Assembly (NCBI GenBank): GCA_028279985.1 | Contig: JANQMR010000001.1 | Coordinates: 62,001-126,000 of the forward strand | Direction of reading: 5' to 3' | Origin: Woeseiaceae bacterium | GTDB taxonomy: Bacteria; Pseudomonadota; Gammaproteobacteria; Steroidobacterales; Woeseiaceae | Length of the DNA stretch: 64,000 nucleotides | Shown here: positions 8,062 through 15,334 of the stretch, piece by piece | Layout of the letters: each line of letters begins with the position of its first letter | Position numbering within the stretch: position 1 is the first letter of the stretch | Notes under the pieces: generated by a model | The model's database searches: none | Told to the model about the DNA's origin: nothing | The model's input: only the letters and a program-made list of their open reading frames with translations | Position numbers and translations under genes: made by a program

Positions 8062-10206
8062 TTATTCGAACGCGTAGCGGGCGCGCCGGCGGTTACGAAG
8101 TCGTTGCAAAAAGCCTATGACCGCGCCGCGGATTCGCGTGGAGGCCTTGTCCCACCGGTTCGGGTTGTAAACCAGGTCCGCGCGGTAGAACGACGGGCAC
8201 AACACGGCCGCGTGGGCGTTGCCGCCGCAGACGCCGCAGCCGACGCATTCGTTGTTCACGTGCGCCACCGGATCGTCGCGCAATGGATCCGGGTTGTCCT
8301 TGAGCGTCAGCGACGGGCAGCCGGAGAGCCGGATGCAGGCATGATCGCCGGTGCAGGTGTCCTCGTCGACACCGAAGCGTTCCCGGACCACGCGCACGCC
8401 GTCTTTTATCGCTTTCCGGCGGAGCGGCTTTTCGCGCCGCTGCCGGTTCAGCATGCACTCCGATTGCGCGACGATGACTTTCGGCCCCTTTTTCTTGGTC
8501 TTCATCGCATCGGTCATGACCTTTTTCATGCGGCCGATGTCGTAGGTGTTGACTTCCTCGACCCAGTCGACGCCCAGGCCCTTGACGGCCCTGGCGATGC
8601 GGTTGTTCGTGCTCTTGGTCTTGTTGGCGGCGCGCGAGGACAAGAGGTGCTGGCCGCCCGTCGCCGCCGAGTAGCCGTTGTCGATGATGACCAGCACGTT
8701 GTCGTTTTTGTTGAACACGGCATTGCCGACGCCGCTGGTCAGGCCGTTGTGCCAGAATCCGCCGTCGCCCATGATGCTGACGGTGCGCTGGTCGGATTCG
8801 GCCTGCAGCGCCGACGCCCCCGCCCAGCCCAGGCCGTAACCCATCGTCGTGTTGCCGATATCGAACGGCGGCAGGATCGAAAACAGGTGACAGCCGATGT
8901 CGCAGCTCACGTGAAACTTGCCGATGTCTTTTTGTACCAGCTTCATGGCCGAGAACACCGGCCGTTCCGGACAACCGGTGCAAAAACCGGCCGGCCTGGC
9001 CGGCACGGTTGCCGCGACGGCTTTGGTATCGGTGTCGTTCAGGCGGCTCGCGCCGTTCGCCGGCTTGCGTTCCAGGCCCGGTGCGAACTCGTCGAGGAAC
9101 GCGGCTACGCCCTTTTGCAGTACCTGGCCGGTGTACTCCCCGGCTTTGGGGAACACGCCTTTGCCGACGACCCTGGCATCGACGCCGGCGTTCTTGAGGA
9201 TCGAGTTGACTGCCTGCTCCAGGTATTCCGGCTGGCCCTCCTCGATCATCAGGACCGCCGACTTCCGCCGGCAGAAGTCGACGACCTCCGACTCGATCAA
9301 CGGGTAGGCGACGTTGAGGCAATAGATCGGCAACTCGGTATTGCCGAAGCTGTCGGCGAGCCCTAGCAGTTCGAGTGCCCGCACCATGGCGTTGTAGAGC
9401 CCGCCCTGGACGATGATGCCGATGTCGCCATGCTCGCCGCCCATGAACTCGTTCAGTTTTTGCTCCTGAATGAAACGGATGGCGGCGGGCCAGCGGTCCT
9501 CGATCTTTTCCACTTCGTGCACGAAGTTGGACGGGGGCAGCACGACGCGGCTGTAGTCGCGCTGCGGGTTTTCCATCGCGTCCCGTAGCGTGAACGCCGG
9601 TGTTACGTTGTCTTTCGCGACGAAGGAGCCGTAAACGTGGCAGGCGCGGATTCTGAGCTCCAGCATCACCGGCGTGTTCGAAGCTTCCGACAGCTCGAAG
9701 CCGCGCTCCACCATCTCGGTAATGGACTCGAGGTTCGGCCGCGGATCCAGCAGCCACATTTGCGACTTCATCGCAAACGCGTGGGTGCGCTCCTGCATGA
9801 TCGACGAGCCTTCGCCGTAGTCCTCGCCGACGATCACGAGGCAGCCGCCGATCACGCCGCTCGAAGTTACGCTTGCCAGCGCATCGGATGCCACGTTGGT
9901 CCCGACCGTCGATTTCCAGGTGACCGCGCCGCGCAGCGGATAGTTGACCGAGGCGGCCAGCATGGCTGCTGCTGCTGCTTCGCTGGCGCTGGCTTCGAAG
10001 TGCACTTTCAGCTCACCGAGAATCTCCTCGGCGTCCGCGAGCACGTCCATCAGGTGCGATATAGGCGCGCCCTGGTAGCCGCCGACGTAGGAGACGCCGG
10101 ATTGCAGCAGGGCTTTGGTAACGGCCAGTATGCCTTCGCCGTGGAATACCTCGCCCGCGCCGATTTTCAGATCCTTGACTTCTTTTGCAAATGAACGTTC
10201 TGCCAT
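8062..10206 (-). CDS. iorA: Indolepyruvate-type 2-oxoacid:ferredoxin oxidoreductase, alpha subunit
   Basis: The 714-residue protein has the expected order: an N-terminal pyrimidine-binding domain (VGGYQGAPISHLMDVL, HFEASASEAAAAAMLAASVNYPL), a central transketolase-C-like domain, a TPP-binding domain (CTGCPERPVFSAM, IMGDGGFWHNGL, VLVIIDNGYSAATGG) and a C-terminal ferredoxin region with C-x5-C-x4-CP and NECVGCGVCGGNAHAAVLCP. TPP, Mg and 4Fe-4S clusters are therefore all predicted. Together with IorB it makes aryl-acetyl-CoA from aryl pyruvate, typically from tryptophan, phenylalanine or tyrosine. Nearby genes include an aromatic-CoA monooxygenase and a kynurenine formamidase-like cyclase, so aromatic amino acid breakdown is plausible (inference). 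A 12-bp tandem array lies just upstream. Confidence 0.93.
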   Translation of the reverse strand: MAERSFAKEVKDLKIGAGEVFHGEGILAVTKALLQSGVSYVGGYQGAPISHLMDVLADAEEILGELKVHFEASASEAAAAAMLAASVNYPLRGAVTWKSTVGTNVASDALASVTSSGVIGGCLVIVGEDYGEGSSIMQERTHAFAMKSQMWLLDPRPNLESITEMVERGFELSEASNTPVMLELRIRACHVYGSFVAKDNVTPAFTLRDAMENPQRDYSRVVLPPSNFVHEVEKIEDRWPAAIRFIQEQKLNEFMGGEHGDIGIIVQGGLYNAMVRALELLGLADSFGNTELPIYCLNVAYPLIESEVVDFCRRKSAVLMIEEGQPEYLEQAVNSILKNAGVDARVVGKGVFPKAGEYTGQVLQKGVAAFLDEFAPGLERKPANGASRLNDTDTKAVAATVPARPAGFCTGCPERPVFSAMKLVQKDIGKFHVSCDIGCHLFSILPPFDIGNTTMGYGLGWAGASALQAESDQRTVSIMGDGGFWHNGLTSGVGNAVFNKNDNVLVIIDNGYSAATGGQHLLSSRAANKTKSTNNRIARAVKGLGVDWVEEVNTYDIGRMKKVMTDAMKTKKKGPKVIVAQSECMLNRQRREKPLRRKAIKDGVRVVRERFGVDEDTCTGDHACIRLSGCPSLTLKDNPDPLRDDPVAHVNNECVGCGVCGGNAHAAVLCPSFYRADLVYNPNRWDKASTRIRGAVIGFLQRLRNRRRARYAFE

Positions 10207-10245
10207 GACAACCCTGCAATCGCTACGTCAGTGGACGGCAACGAT

Positions 10246-10317
10246 CGTGAATATCCTCGTGAATGCTCCCGAGAAAGTTCCAGGAAAAGTTCCAGGAAAA
10301 ATTCCCGGAAAAGCTCT
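10246..10317. repeat. 6 x 12-bp degenerate tandem array in the iorA / MaoC divergent intergenic region
   Basis: Six 12-bp units start at 10246, 10258, 10270, 10282, 10294 and 10306. The two most similar are AGGAAAAGTTCC and AGGAAAAATTCC; the flanking ones diverge progressively (CGTGAATATCCT at the edge). The array lies 40 bp upstream of the iorA start and 79 bp upstream of the MaoC gene start. Two-fold symmetry of TTCC/GGAA within units means it could also be read as a series of short palindromes, so a regulator-binding array is possible. Confidence 0.85.
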
Positions 10318-10395
10318 CGTCGTTGAGTCCCGTGAAACGGTGTTATCATCCGGCCCAAGCATCATCAGCCCCCCAGCTTCGGGCGACCCACCGCA

Positions 10396-10860
10396 ATGAA
10401 AATTGACGCGCGGCGAAAGCCGCTTCTCGCGTTCGAGGACTTCGAGCCCGGACAAGTCTTCGAACTGCCCGACTACGCCGTGTCGGAGGTCGACATTCTC
10501 CGCTTCGCGAGGGAATTCGACCCGCAGCCGATTCATACCGACCCCGCGCACGCCGCCGGGACCGAGATGGGCGGCCTGATCGCCAGCGGTTGGCACACCG
10601 CCGCGATTTTCATGCGTATGCAATGCGACAGCTTCCTGCTCGACACGAGTTCCATCGTCTCACCGGGCGTCGACGAGATTCGCTGGCTGCGGCCGCTTCG
10701 TCCCGGCGACGTCCTCGGCGGCTCGGTCGAAGTAACGAAGGTGGCCGCGTCCAGGTCGAAGCCCGATCGCGGGACCGTCTATTGCAAAGCCGCCGTCGTC
10801 AATCAGCACGGCGAGGTCATCATGACGGTCACGACGCGCAACATCTACAGGCGCCGTTAG
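10396..10860 (+). CDS. MaoC-family (R)-specific enoyl-CoA hydratase-like protein
   Basis: The 154-residue protein is a single hot-dog domain: FEDFEPGQVFELPDYAVSEVDILRFAREFDPQPIHTDPAHA matches the MaoC hydratase signature, where Asp and His of the D-P-x-x-x-H stretch (DPQPIH) are the catalytic pair. GLIASGWHTAAIFMRM is the following substrate-tunnel helix. It should hydrate a trans-2-enoyl-CoA or act on a related CoA ester. It is transcribed divergently from iorA and convergent with the cyclase gene, so it is not in either operon. The role is probably in the same aromatic or acyl-CoA catabolism. Confidence 0.88.
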   Translation: MKIDARRKPLLAFEDFEPGQVFELPDYAVSEVDILRFAREFDPQPIHTDPAHAAGTEMGGLIASGWHTAAIFMRMQCDSFLLDTSSIVSPGVDEIRWLRPLRPGDVLGGSVEVTKVAASRSKPDRGTVYCKAAVVNQHGEVIMTVTTRNIYRRR

Positions 10861-10898
10861 GGCTTCAACAGGGATCACTTGCATCGTGCCGGCAGGTC

Positions 10899-11687
10899 TC
10901 AGTCTCCGGCCACCAGCGCTATGACGCGCAGCGGACTGCCGGAACCCTCTTCGATCTTCAGCGGCGAGGCGACGACGACCGCGCCGAAAGTCGGCAGCTT
11001 GTCGAGGTTCCTGAGACACTGCAGGCCGTATCGGCCGTTCCCGTGCAGGATATTGTGCGCGGGATACGGCGGGTCGAATACGTGACCTTGCCCGGCGTCG
11101 GTGCCGATCGTTTCGACGCCCAGTCCCCTGCAGTCGCGTTCGTGCACGAGGAACTCGATGGCGCTGGGGTCGGGGCCCGGCGTGTGCGCACCGTCCTCGC
11201 GCATGTTGGTATATGCGTCCGTGCCGACTTTTTCGGCCCAGCCGGTATGAAACAATGCCCAGGACTGCGGCGGTATCTGCCCGTGTTGCGCTTCCCAGTC
11301 GCGGATATGTTCCGCCGTCAGTACGAAGTCCGGATCGGCTGCGCATTCGGCGGTGAAGTCCATGACCACCGCAGGGCCGATGAAGTCACTGGCCGGCAGC
11401 TTGTCGACGGTACCGTTCGGCAGCTCCTTGCCCGTAACCCAGTGCACCGGCGCATCGAAATGCGTGCCGGTATGTTCGTTCATGCTGATGTTATTCCAGT
11501 ACCACATCGGTCCCTTGTCGTCGTACGTCGAAATCGTCTCCCGTTTGAAAGGAGCGCACTGGGCGAATTCCTCGGGCAAGGTCAGCACCGGGAAGTCCGG
11601 CGACAGGACGTTGGTGAGGTCGATCACTTCGATAGCGCTGCTGGCGATCTGACTGACGAGGTTTTCCAGAGTGGCTGCACTGCTCAT
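10899..11687 (-). CDS. Cyclase-family protein (kynurenine formamidase-like metal hydrolase)
   Basis: The 262-residue protein has the cyclase-family metal-binding signature NEHTGTHFDAPVHW (pattern H-x-G-T-H-x-D-x-P-x-H), preceded by the typical DLTNVLSPDFPV. Family members include KynB kynurenine formamidase and enzymes opening lactone or formamide rings; the metal is usually Zn or Mn. KynB proteins are about 210 residues, so this longer member may have another substrate. Context with iorA/iorB and a 2-aminobenzoyl-CoA-type monooxygenase makes a link to tryptophan/kynurenine/anthranilate breakdown attractive but unproven. The SD, AAGGA 7 bases upstream of the ATG, lies within a tandem repeat. 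Confidence 0.85.
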   Translation of the reverse strand: MSSAATLENLVSQIASSAIEVIDLTNVLSPDFPVLTLPEEFAQCAPFKRETISTYDDKGPMWYWNNISMNEHTGTHFDAPVHWVTGKELPNGTVDKLPASDFIGPAVVMDFTAECAADPDFVLTAEHIRDWEAQHGQIPPQSWALFHTGWAEKVGTDAYTNMREDGAHTPGPDPSAIEFLVHERDCRGLGVETIGTDAGQGHVFDPPYPAHNILHGNGRYGLQCLRNLDKLPTFGAVVVASPLKIEEGSGSPLRVIALVAGD

Positions 11688-11688
11688 T

Positions 11689-11732
11689 GCTCGGTCCTTA
11701 TGCTGCTCGATCCTTATGCTTGATCTTTATGG
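11689..11732 (-). repeat. 16-bp tandem duplication containing the Shine-Dalgarno of the cyclase gene
   Basis: Read on the plus strand, GCTCGGTCCTTATGCT (11689-11704) is followed by GCTCGATCCTTATGCT (11705-11720) and a partial third copy (TGATCTTTATGG, to 11732). On the minus strand each full unit contains ATAAGGA, which in the first unit is the Shine-Dalgarno for the ATG at 11687. Directly beyond it is a second small duplication, GGGTTTTTCG twice from 11731. Confidence 0.85.
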
Positions 11733-11839
11733 GTTTTTCGGGGTTTTTCTGGACGGGTCCGCCTTCGACGAAGGATAGTAGCATTGTCTCTTGGCGCGGG
11801 CTCGCACAATGCGTTGCGCAAAACGGCATCGAGAGTGTG

Positions 11840-12445
11840 CTAGGCGTTCTCGACGGATGACGCGCGTGGTCGAAGCGCCCGGAATCCTGCCTCGGTTTGA
11901 CCCTCGGGCAGCTTGTCGCGAACGTGACGGTCGAGCTCGATGGGCCAGGTATTCAGCATGCTGCCGAGGGTGACGTAGACGCCGTAAACCAGGATCAGGT
12001 CCATGACCTGGCGGGTGCTGAAGTGTTCGTCCAGGCGGGCGAGCGTATCGGGGGAGATCGCGAGGCCCGAGGCCAGATCGTCCACGGCCGCGAGCAGGGC
12101 CGCTTCGGCCGGCGGCCAGTCGTCCATCGCGCCGCTCCCGACTCGTTCGATTTCATCGACGGTCAGGCCTGCGTCTAGGCCGCGCTCGACGTGAGAGCCC
12201 CATTCGTACCAACATTGCATATGCAGCGCGACGCGCAGGATGACGAGCTCGGTATTGCGGCGGCCGAGGTCGCCGCCGGCAACGGAGTAGTTGCGCAGGT
12301 CCCACCATGCCCTCAAGAGCGCCGGGTGATGCGCGAGCAGCGCATGCACGTTGAGCGGGCGGCCGTCCATGTCCTCGATGACGCCTGCGAGGGATTCATC
12401 CCAGTCGGCAGCCGGCAACGGGTGGGGGAACTGAGTATCGTCCAT
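11840..12445 (-). CDS. Carboxymuconolactone decarboxylase (AhpD-like) family protein
   Basis: The 201-residue protein is helical throughout and contains RRNTELVILRVALHMQCWYEWGSHVERG, the CMD/AhpD core in which an acidic residue, Cys and His are spaced as E-x(n)-C-x5-H. In this branch (C-W-Y-E-W-G-S-H) the second Cys of the AhpD CxxC is absent, so thiol peroxidase activity is unlikely. Members are often found in aromatic or steroid degradation clusters, with unresolved reactions. It is on the same strand as the cyclase gene with 152 bp between. Confidence 0.8.
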   Translation of the reverse strand: MDDTQFPHPLPAADWDESLAGVIEDMDGRPLNVHALLAHHPALLRAWWDLRNYSVAGGDLGRRNTELVILRVALHMQCWYEWGSHVERGLDAGLTVDEIERVGSGAMDDWPPAEAALLAAVDDLASGLAISPDTLARLDEHFSTRQVMDLILVYGVYVTLGSMLNTWPIELDRHVRDKLPEGQTEAGFRALRPRASSVENA

Positions 12446-12531
12446 GTTCGGTATTCTCCCGGGCTTGGTTGCAAAGATGGTTGGTTACAAAGATGATTCT
12501 GCCGCTCGGCAGTGCGGTCTGGTGTGTATTG

Positions 12532-12573
12532 TCTATGGAATCAGGTCTGCGGAACCAAGTCTATGGAGCCAGG
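12532..12573. repeat. 3 x 14-bp tandem repeat between the CMD and MocR genes
   Basis: TCTATGGAATCAGG (12532-12545), TCTGCGGAACCAAG (12546-12559) and TCTATGGAGCCAGG (12560-12573) follow each other without gap. The array is 16 bp downstream of the MocR stop and 87 bp upstream of the CMD start. A looser direct repeat (GCAAAGATGGTTGGT / ACAAAGATG) lies at about 12472-12495. Confidence 0.8.
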
Positions 12574-12588
12574 GTCCGTCGACAGTCC

Positions 12589-14031
12589 CTAAGCCGCCAT
12601 GCGTGTCACTGCTGCGCCCAGCCAGCGCATTGCGTCGTCGGTGGCCTCGCGCCACGGGTGGCCGAAGCTCAGCCGGATGTAGTTTTCGTAACAGCCGCAG
12701 GGCGAGAAGATATGTCCCGGTGCGATGCTAATACCGGCATCGATCGCGTCGTCGAACAGCCGTTCCGCATCGGCCTTGCGCGGCAGTTCCAGCCACAACA
12801 CCGACCCGCCTTCCGGTTTCGAAGTGCGTGTTTCCGCCGGAAAACTCTCGGCGACGAGGGCGCTCATGCGTTCGGCATTCCGCTTGAGTTCCGGGCGTAG
12901 GACCTTGAGATGCCGGTTGTAGTCGCCGCCCGCCAGAAACTCGGCCAGTGTCAGTTGTTGCAGCAGGCCCGAGGAGCAGGAGAACGCCCGTTTCAGATTC
13001 GCAATCGCATCGACCCGGCCCCCGGCGACGACCCAGCCGATCCGGTAACCGGGCGCCACGGTCTTGGAGAAGGAGCCGCAGGTCAGCGCGCGGACCTTGT
13101 TGCCGACGAATTGTGCCGGCTGCGGCCGCTGTCCGTCGAAACGCAAATCGCCGTAGACATCGTCTTCGATCAGCGGGATGTCTTTTTCTTCGAGCAATGC
13201 CAGCAGGTCGCGCCGATCCGCATCGGACATCGTCACGCCCAGCGGATTACCGAGCGTCGTCGAGAAAACGCAGGCCTTGACCGGATGTTCTTCGAGCGTG
13301 CGGGCAAGGGCGGATAGCGTTACGCCGTCCTCGGGACAGGTGTCCACTTCGACGGCAAGCATGCCGAGTCCGTCGATCAGCTCCAGGAGCCCGTGATAGG
13401 TCGGCGTCTCGACGGCAATGACGTCGCCTGAAGACGCGACCGATTTCAGCGACAGCAACAAAGCCTCCTGGCCGCCGTTGGTGATGCAGATCGTGTCAGG
13501 GTCCACGTTCGCGCCGATCGTATCGAGATAGTGATAGGCGATCTGCCGCCGGAGCGAGGGTTCGCCCAGCGTCGATGCATAACCCAGGCTGCGCTCCTCG
13601 GCGCGCGCCATGACCCGTTTCATCGCCCGGTGCAGGGCCTTGGCGGCGGGCCGTGCCATCGTCGGGTTGGCAATACCGAAAGGCACGAGACCGGGTTGGT
13701 TGATACCGTCGTAGACCCGCTCCATCAGCGAACGGCAGTTCAGGCACGCCGGTGGACGGTCGGCCGCACGGGTGATCGGTACCAGTTCGTTGCGACCGAA
13801 ATGACGGACGTAAAAGCCCGACTGGGGCCGCGATTCGATCCGTCGCTGGCGCTCGAGCTCGACATAAGCCTGGCGGACCGTGGGCACGCTGACGCCGGCA
13901 GCATGACTCATCTTGCGCAGAGACGGCAGGCGGTCGCCCGGGCGCAAGGTGCCCGATTCGATGTTTTCTGCAATCAAGTCAATGACTTGTCGATACAGAT
14001 ACGGGCTGTTTTCGCAGTCGTTCCGCAACAT
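12589..14031 (-). CDS. MocR/GntR-family regulator with aminotransferase-like domain
   Basis: The 480-residue protein has an N-terminal GntR winged helix (residues about 8-75: LYRQVIDLIAENIESGTLRPGDRLPSLRKMSHAAGVSVPTVRQAYVELE) and a fold-type I PLP domain. The PLP lysine is K323 in GSFSKTVAPGYRIGW, with IEDDVYGDLRF supplying the Asp before it. MocR regulators sense PLP or amino compounds, often controlling adjacent transport or amine metabolism. It is divergent from the small ORF and EamA exporter, which are the likely targets along with itself. Half-site-like TATAACAG repeats lie just upstream. Confidence 0.9.
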   Translation of the reverse strand: MLRNDCENSPYLYRQVIDLIAENIESGTLRPGDRLPSLRKMSHAAGVSVPTVRQAYVELERQRRIESRPQSGFYVRHFGRNELVPITRAADRPPACLNCRSLMERVYDGINQPGLVPFGIANPTMARPAAKALHRAMKRVMARAEERSLGYASTLGEPSLRRQIAYHYLDTIGANVDPDTICITNGGQEALLLSLKSVASSGDVIAVETPTYHGLLELIDGLGMLAVEVDTCPEDGVTLSALARTLEEHPVKACVFSTTLGNPLGVTMSDADRRDLLALLEEKDIPLIEDDVYGDLRFDGQRPQPAQFVGNKVRALTCGSFSKTVAPGYRIGWVVAGGRVDAIANLKRAFSCSSGLLQQLTLAEFLAGGDYNRHLKVLRPELKRNAERMSALVAESFPAETRTSKPEGGSVLWLELPRKADAERLFDDAIDAGISIAPGHIFSPCGCYENYIRLSFGHPWREATDDAMRWLGAAVTRMAA

Positions 14032-14032
14032 G

Positions 14033-14072
14033 ACTGTATAGGTAAGCTTTTACAGTTATTGTAGCTGTTATA
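14033..14072 (-). promoter_or_regulatory. Possible MocR operator: three related half-sites upstream of its start
   Basis: On the minus strand, TATAACAG, ATAACTGT and TATACAGT occur within 40 bases immediately upstream of the MocR ATG in an AT-rich stretch. The first two are in inverted arrangement. MocR proteins commonly bind repeated half-sites next to their own gene, which is the basis for the guess. Confidence 0.35.
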
Positions 14073-14129
14073 GCCTCAGAATCGGCGTATCGTCAAGTCT
14101 CGACGTAAGCGACGGAGGAGGGTCGGACG

Positions 14130-14357
14130 ATGAATTGCACTGCTATCGAGGGCCGTTGCGAGCCCATGTTAGAGTCCGATCGAAACGCCTGCGACGATAG
14201 TGCCTGCCGGGTGAACGACAGTTCGCGTGGTGCGTTGGACAAGGGTTCGCTGGACAGGCTTGTGGACCTGTCGTTGATGCTGTTTCGTTACCGTTTCATC
14301 CGCGCCGAGTTGTTCGAGCGTGCGATGCGCGAGTTGGGACGGCGAGAGTCGAGATGA
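14130..14357 (+). CDS. Small hypothetical protein, coupled to the EamA gene
   Basis: This 75-residue frame begins with ATG after GACGGAGGAGG (a good Shine-Dalgarno) and ends in an ATGA overlap with the exporter gene. The product has five Cys residues in its first half and an amphipathic, Arg-rich C-terminal half (LVDLSLMLFRYRFIRAELFERAMRELGRRE). I recognise no family. The strong ribosome site and the overlap argue that it is translated; it could be a leader protein for the exporter. Confidence 0.55.
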   Translation: MNCTAIEGRCEPMLESDRNACDDSACRVNDSSRGALDKGSLDRLVDLSLMLFRYRFIRAELFERAMRELGRRESR

Positions 14358-15334
14358 ACAGCGTCATTCTCTACCTGATCACCGTGCTCGTCTGGGGATC
14401 GACCTGGTTTGCGATCGAGTTCCAGCTCGGCGTCGTGGCGCCCGAGGTGTCGATCGTATACCGCTACGCTGCGGCGTCGTTACTGCTTTTCGGCTGGTGC
14501 GTGCTGACCCGACGCAGCCTGGCGTTTTCTTTGCGACAACACCTCTGGTTTGCGCTGCTCGGTGCGTTGTTGTTCGGGATCAACTACGTGTTGGCCTATC
14601 GCGCGCAGATACACATCACGTCGGCGCTGACGGCGATTCTGTTTTCGACGATGTTGTGGCTCAACATCATCAATGCCAGGCTGTTTTTCGGCACCCGCGT
14701 GGGCCGCGAGGTGCTCGCGGGCGCCGTGCTGGGCATCGTCGGTATCGTTGCGCTGTTTGCGCCGCAGATCGGCGAGCTGTCGTTCAGCGACGGAACCCTG
14801 ATCGGCTCGCTGCTGGTGATCGCCAGCGCGCTGGTTGCATCCTTCGGCAACATCGCCGCGCAGGCGGCGCAAGAAGCGAAACTCCCGATCATCCAGTCGA
14901 ATGCCTGGGGCATGTGTTACGGGGCTGTGATTACCGCCGCGATCGCCCTGTTTCAGGGACACCCGTTCGTTTTCGATTTCTCGGCGGCCTACGTCGTGTC
15001 GCTGGCTTATCTGACGGTCTTCGGATCGATCATCGCCTTCGGCGCCTACCTGACGCTGCTGGGACGCATCGGCGCGCACCGCGCGGGTTATGCGATGGTC
15101 GCCTTCCCGGTCGTCGCGTTGGTCCTGTCGGTGGCCTTCGAAGGCTTGAAAATCGACCTGCCGATGCTGTTGGGCATCTGTTGCGTGTTGTGCGGCAACC
15201 TGCTGGTCCTGGCCAAGGGTTCGTCGCGCCGGCGAACGGAGAGTGGGCCGCCTATGGCACGGACGGCACGGTATCCGCGCTGGTTTCCCCGCGCGCTGAA
15301 TCGGCGCCGACCCGCCGGATGTCCTCGACGATGA
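14354..15334 (+). CDS. EamA/DMT-superfamily transporter
   Basis: The 326-residue protein has ten predicted membrane helices in two EamA halves (ILYLITVLVWGSTWFAIEFQ at the start of the first; a second VWG-like repeat around SLLVIASALVASFGNIAAQAA). The family exports amino acids and related metabolites. The divergent MocR gene suggests an amine or amino acid as ligand. The last about 30 residues are Arg/Pro-rich and coded inside the opposite-strand RND gene, with an 83-bp convergent overlap; the conserved protein ends at about residue 295, so this tail may be a recent loss of the original stop. Confidence 0.88.
   Translation: MNSVILYLITVLVWGSTWFAIEFQLGVVAPEVSIVYRYAAASLLLFGWCVLTRRSLAFSLRQHLWFALLGALLFGINYVLAYRAQIHITSALTAILFSTMLWLNIINARLFFGTRVGREVLAGAVLGIVGIVALFAPQIGELSFSDGTLIGSLLVIASALVASFGNIAAQAAQEAKLPIIQSNAWGMCYGAVITAAIALFQGHPFVFDFSAAYVVSLAYLTVFGSIIAFGAYLTLLGRIGAHRAGYAMVAFPVVALVLSVAFEGLKIDLPMLLGICCVLCGNLLVLAKGSSRRRTESGPPMARTARYPRWFPRALNRRRPAGCPRR

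Noticed and set aside
7174-9366. Open frame of 730 codons on the plus strand
   Set aside because: It is antisense to iorB and iorA, Arg/Ala/His-rich and without domain motifs; high third-position G+C produces such frames. Others rejected likewise: 1657-3096 (-), 23459-24904 (-), 46098-47420 (-), 57382-58842 (-) and 59058-60917 (-).
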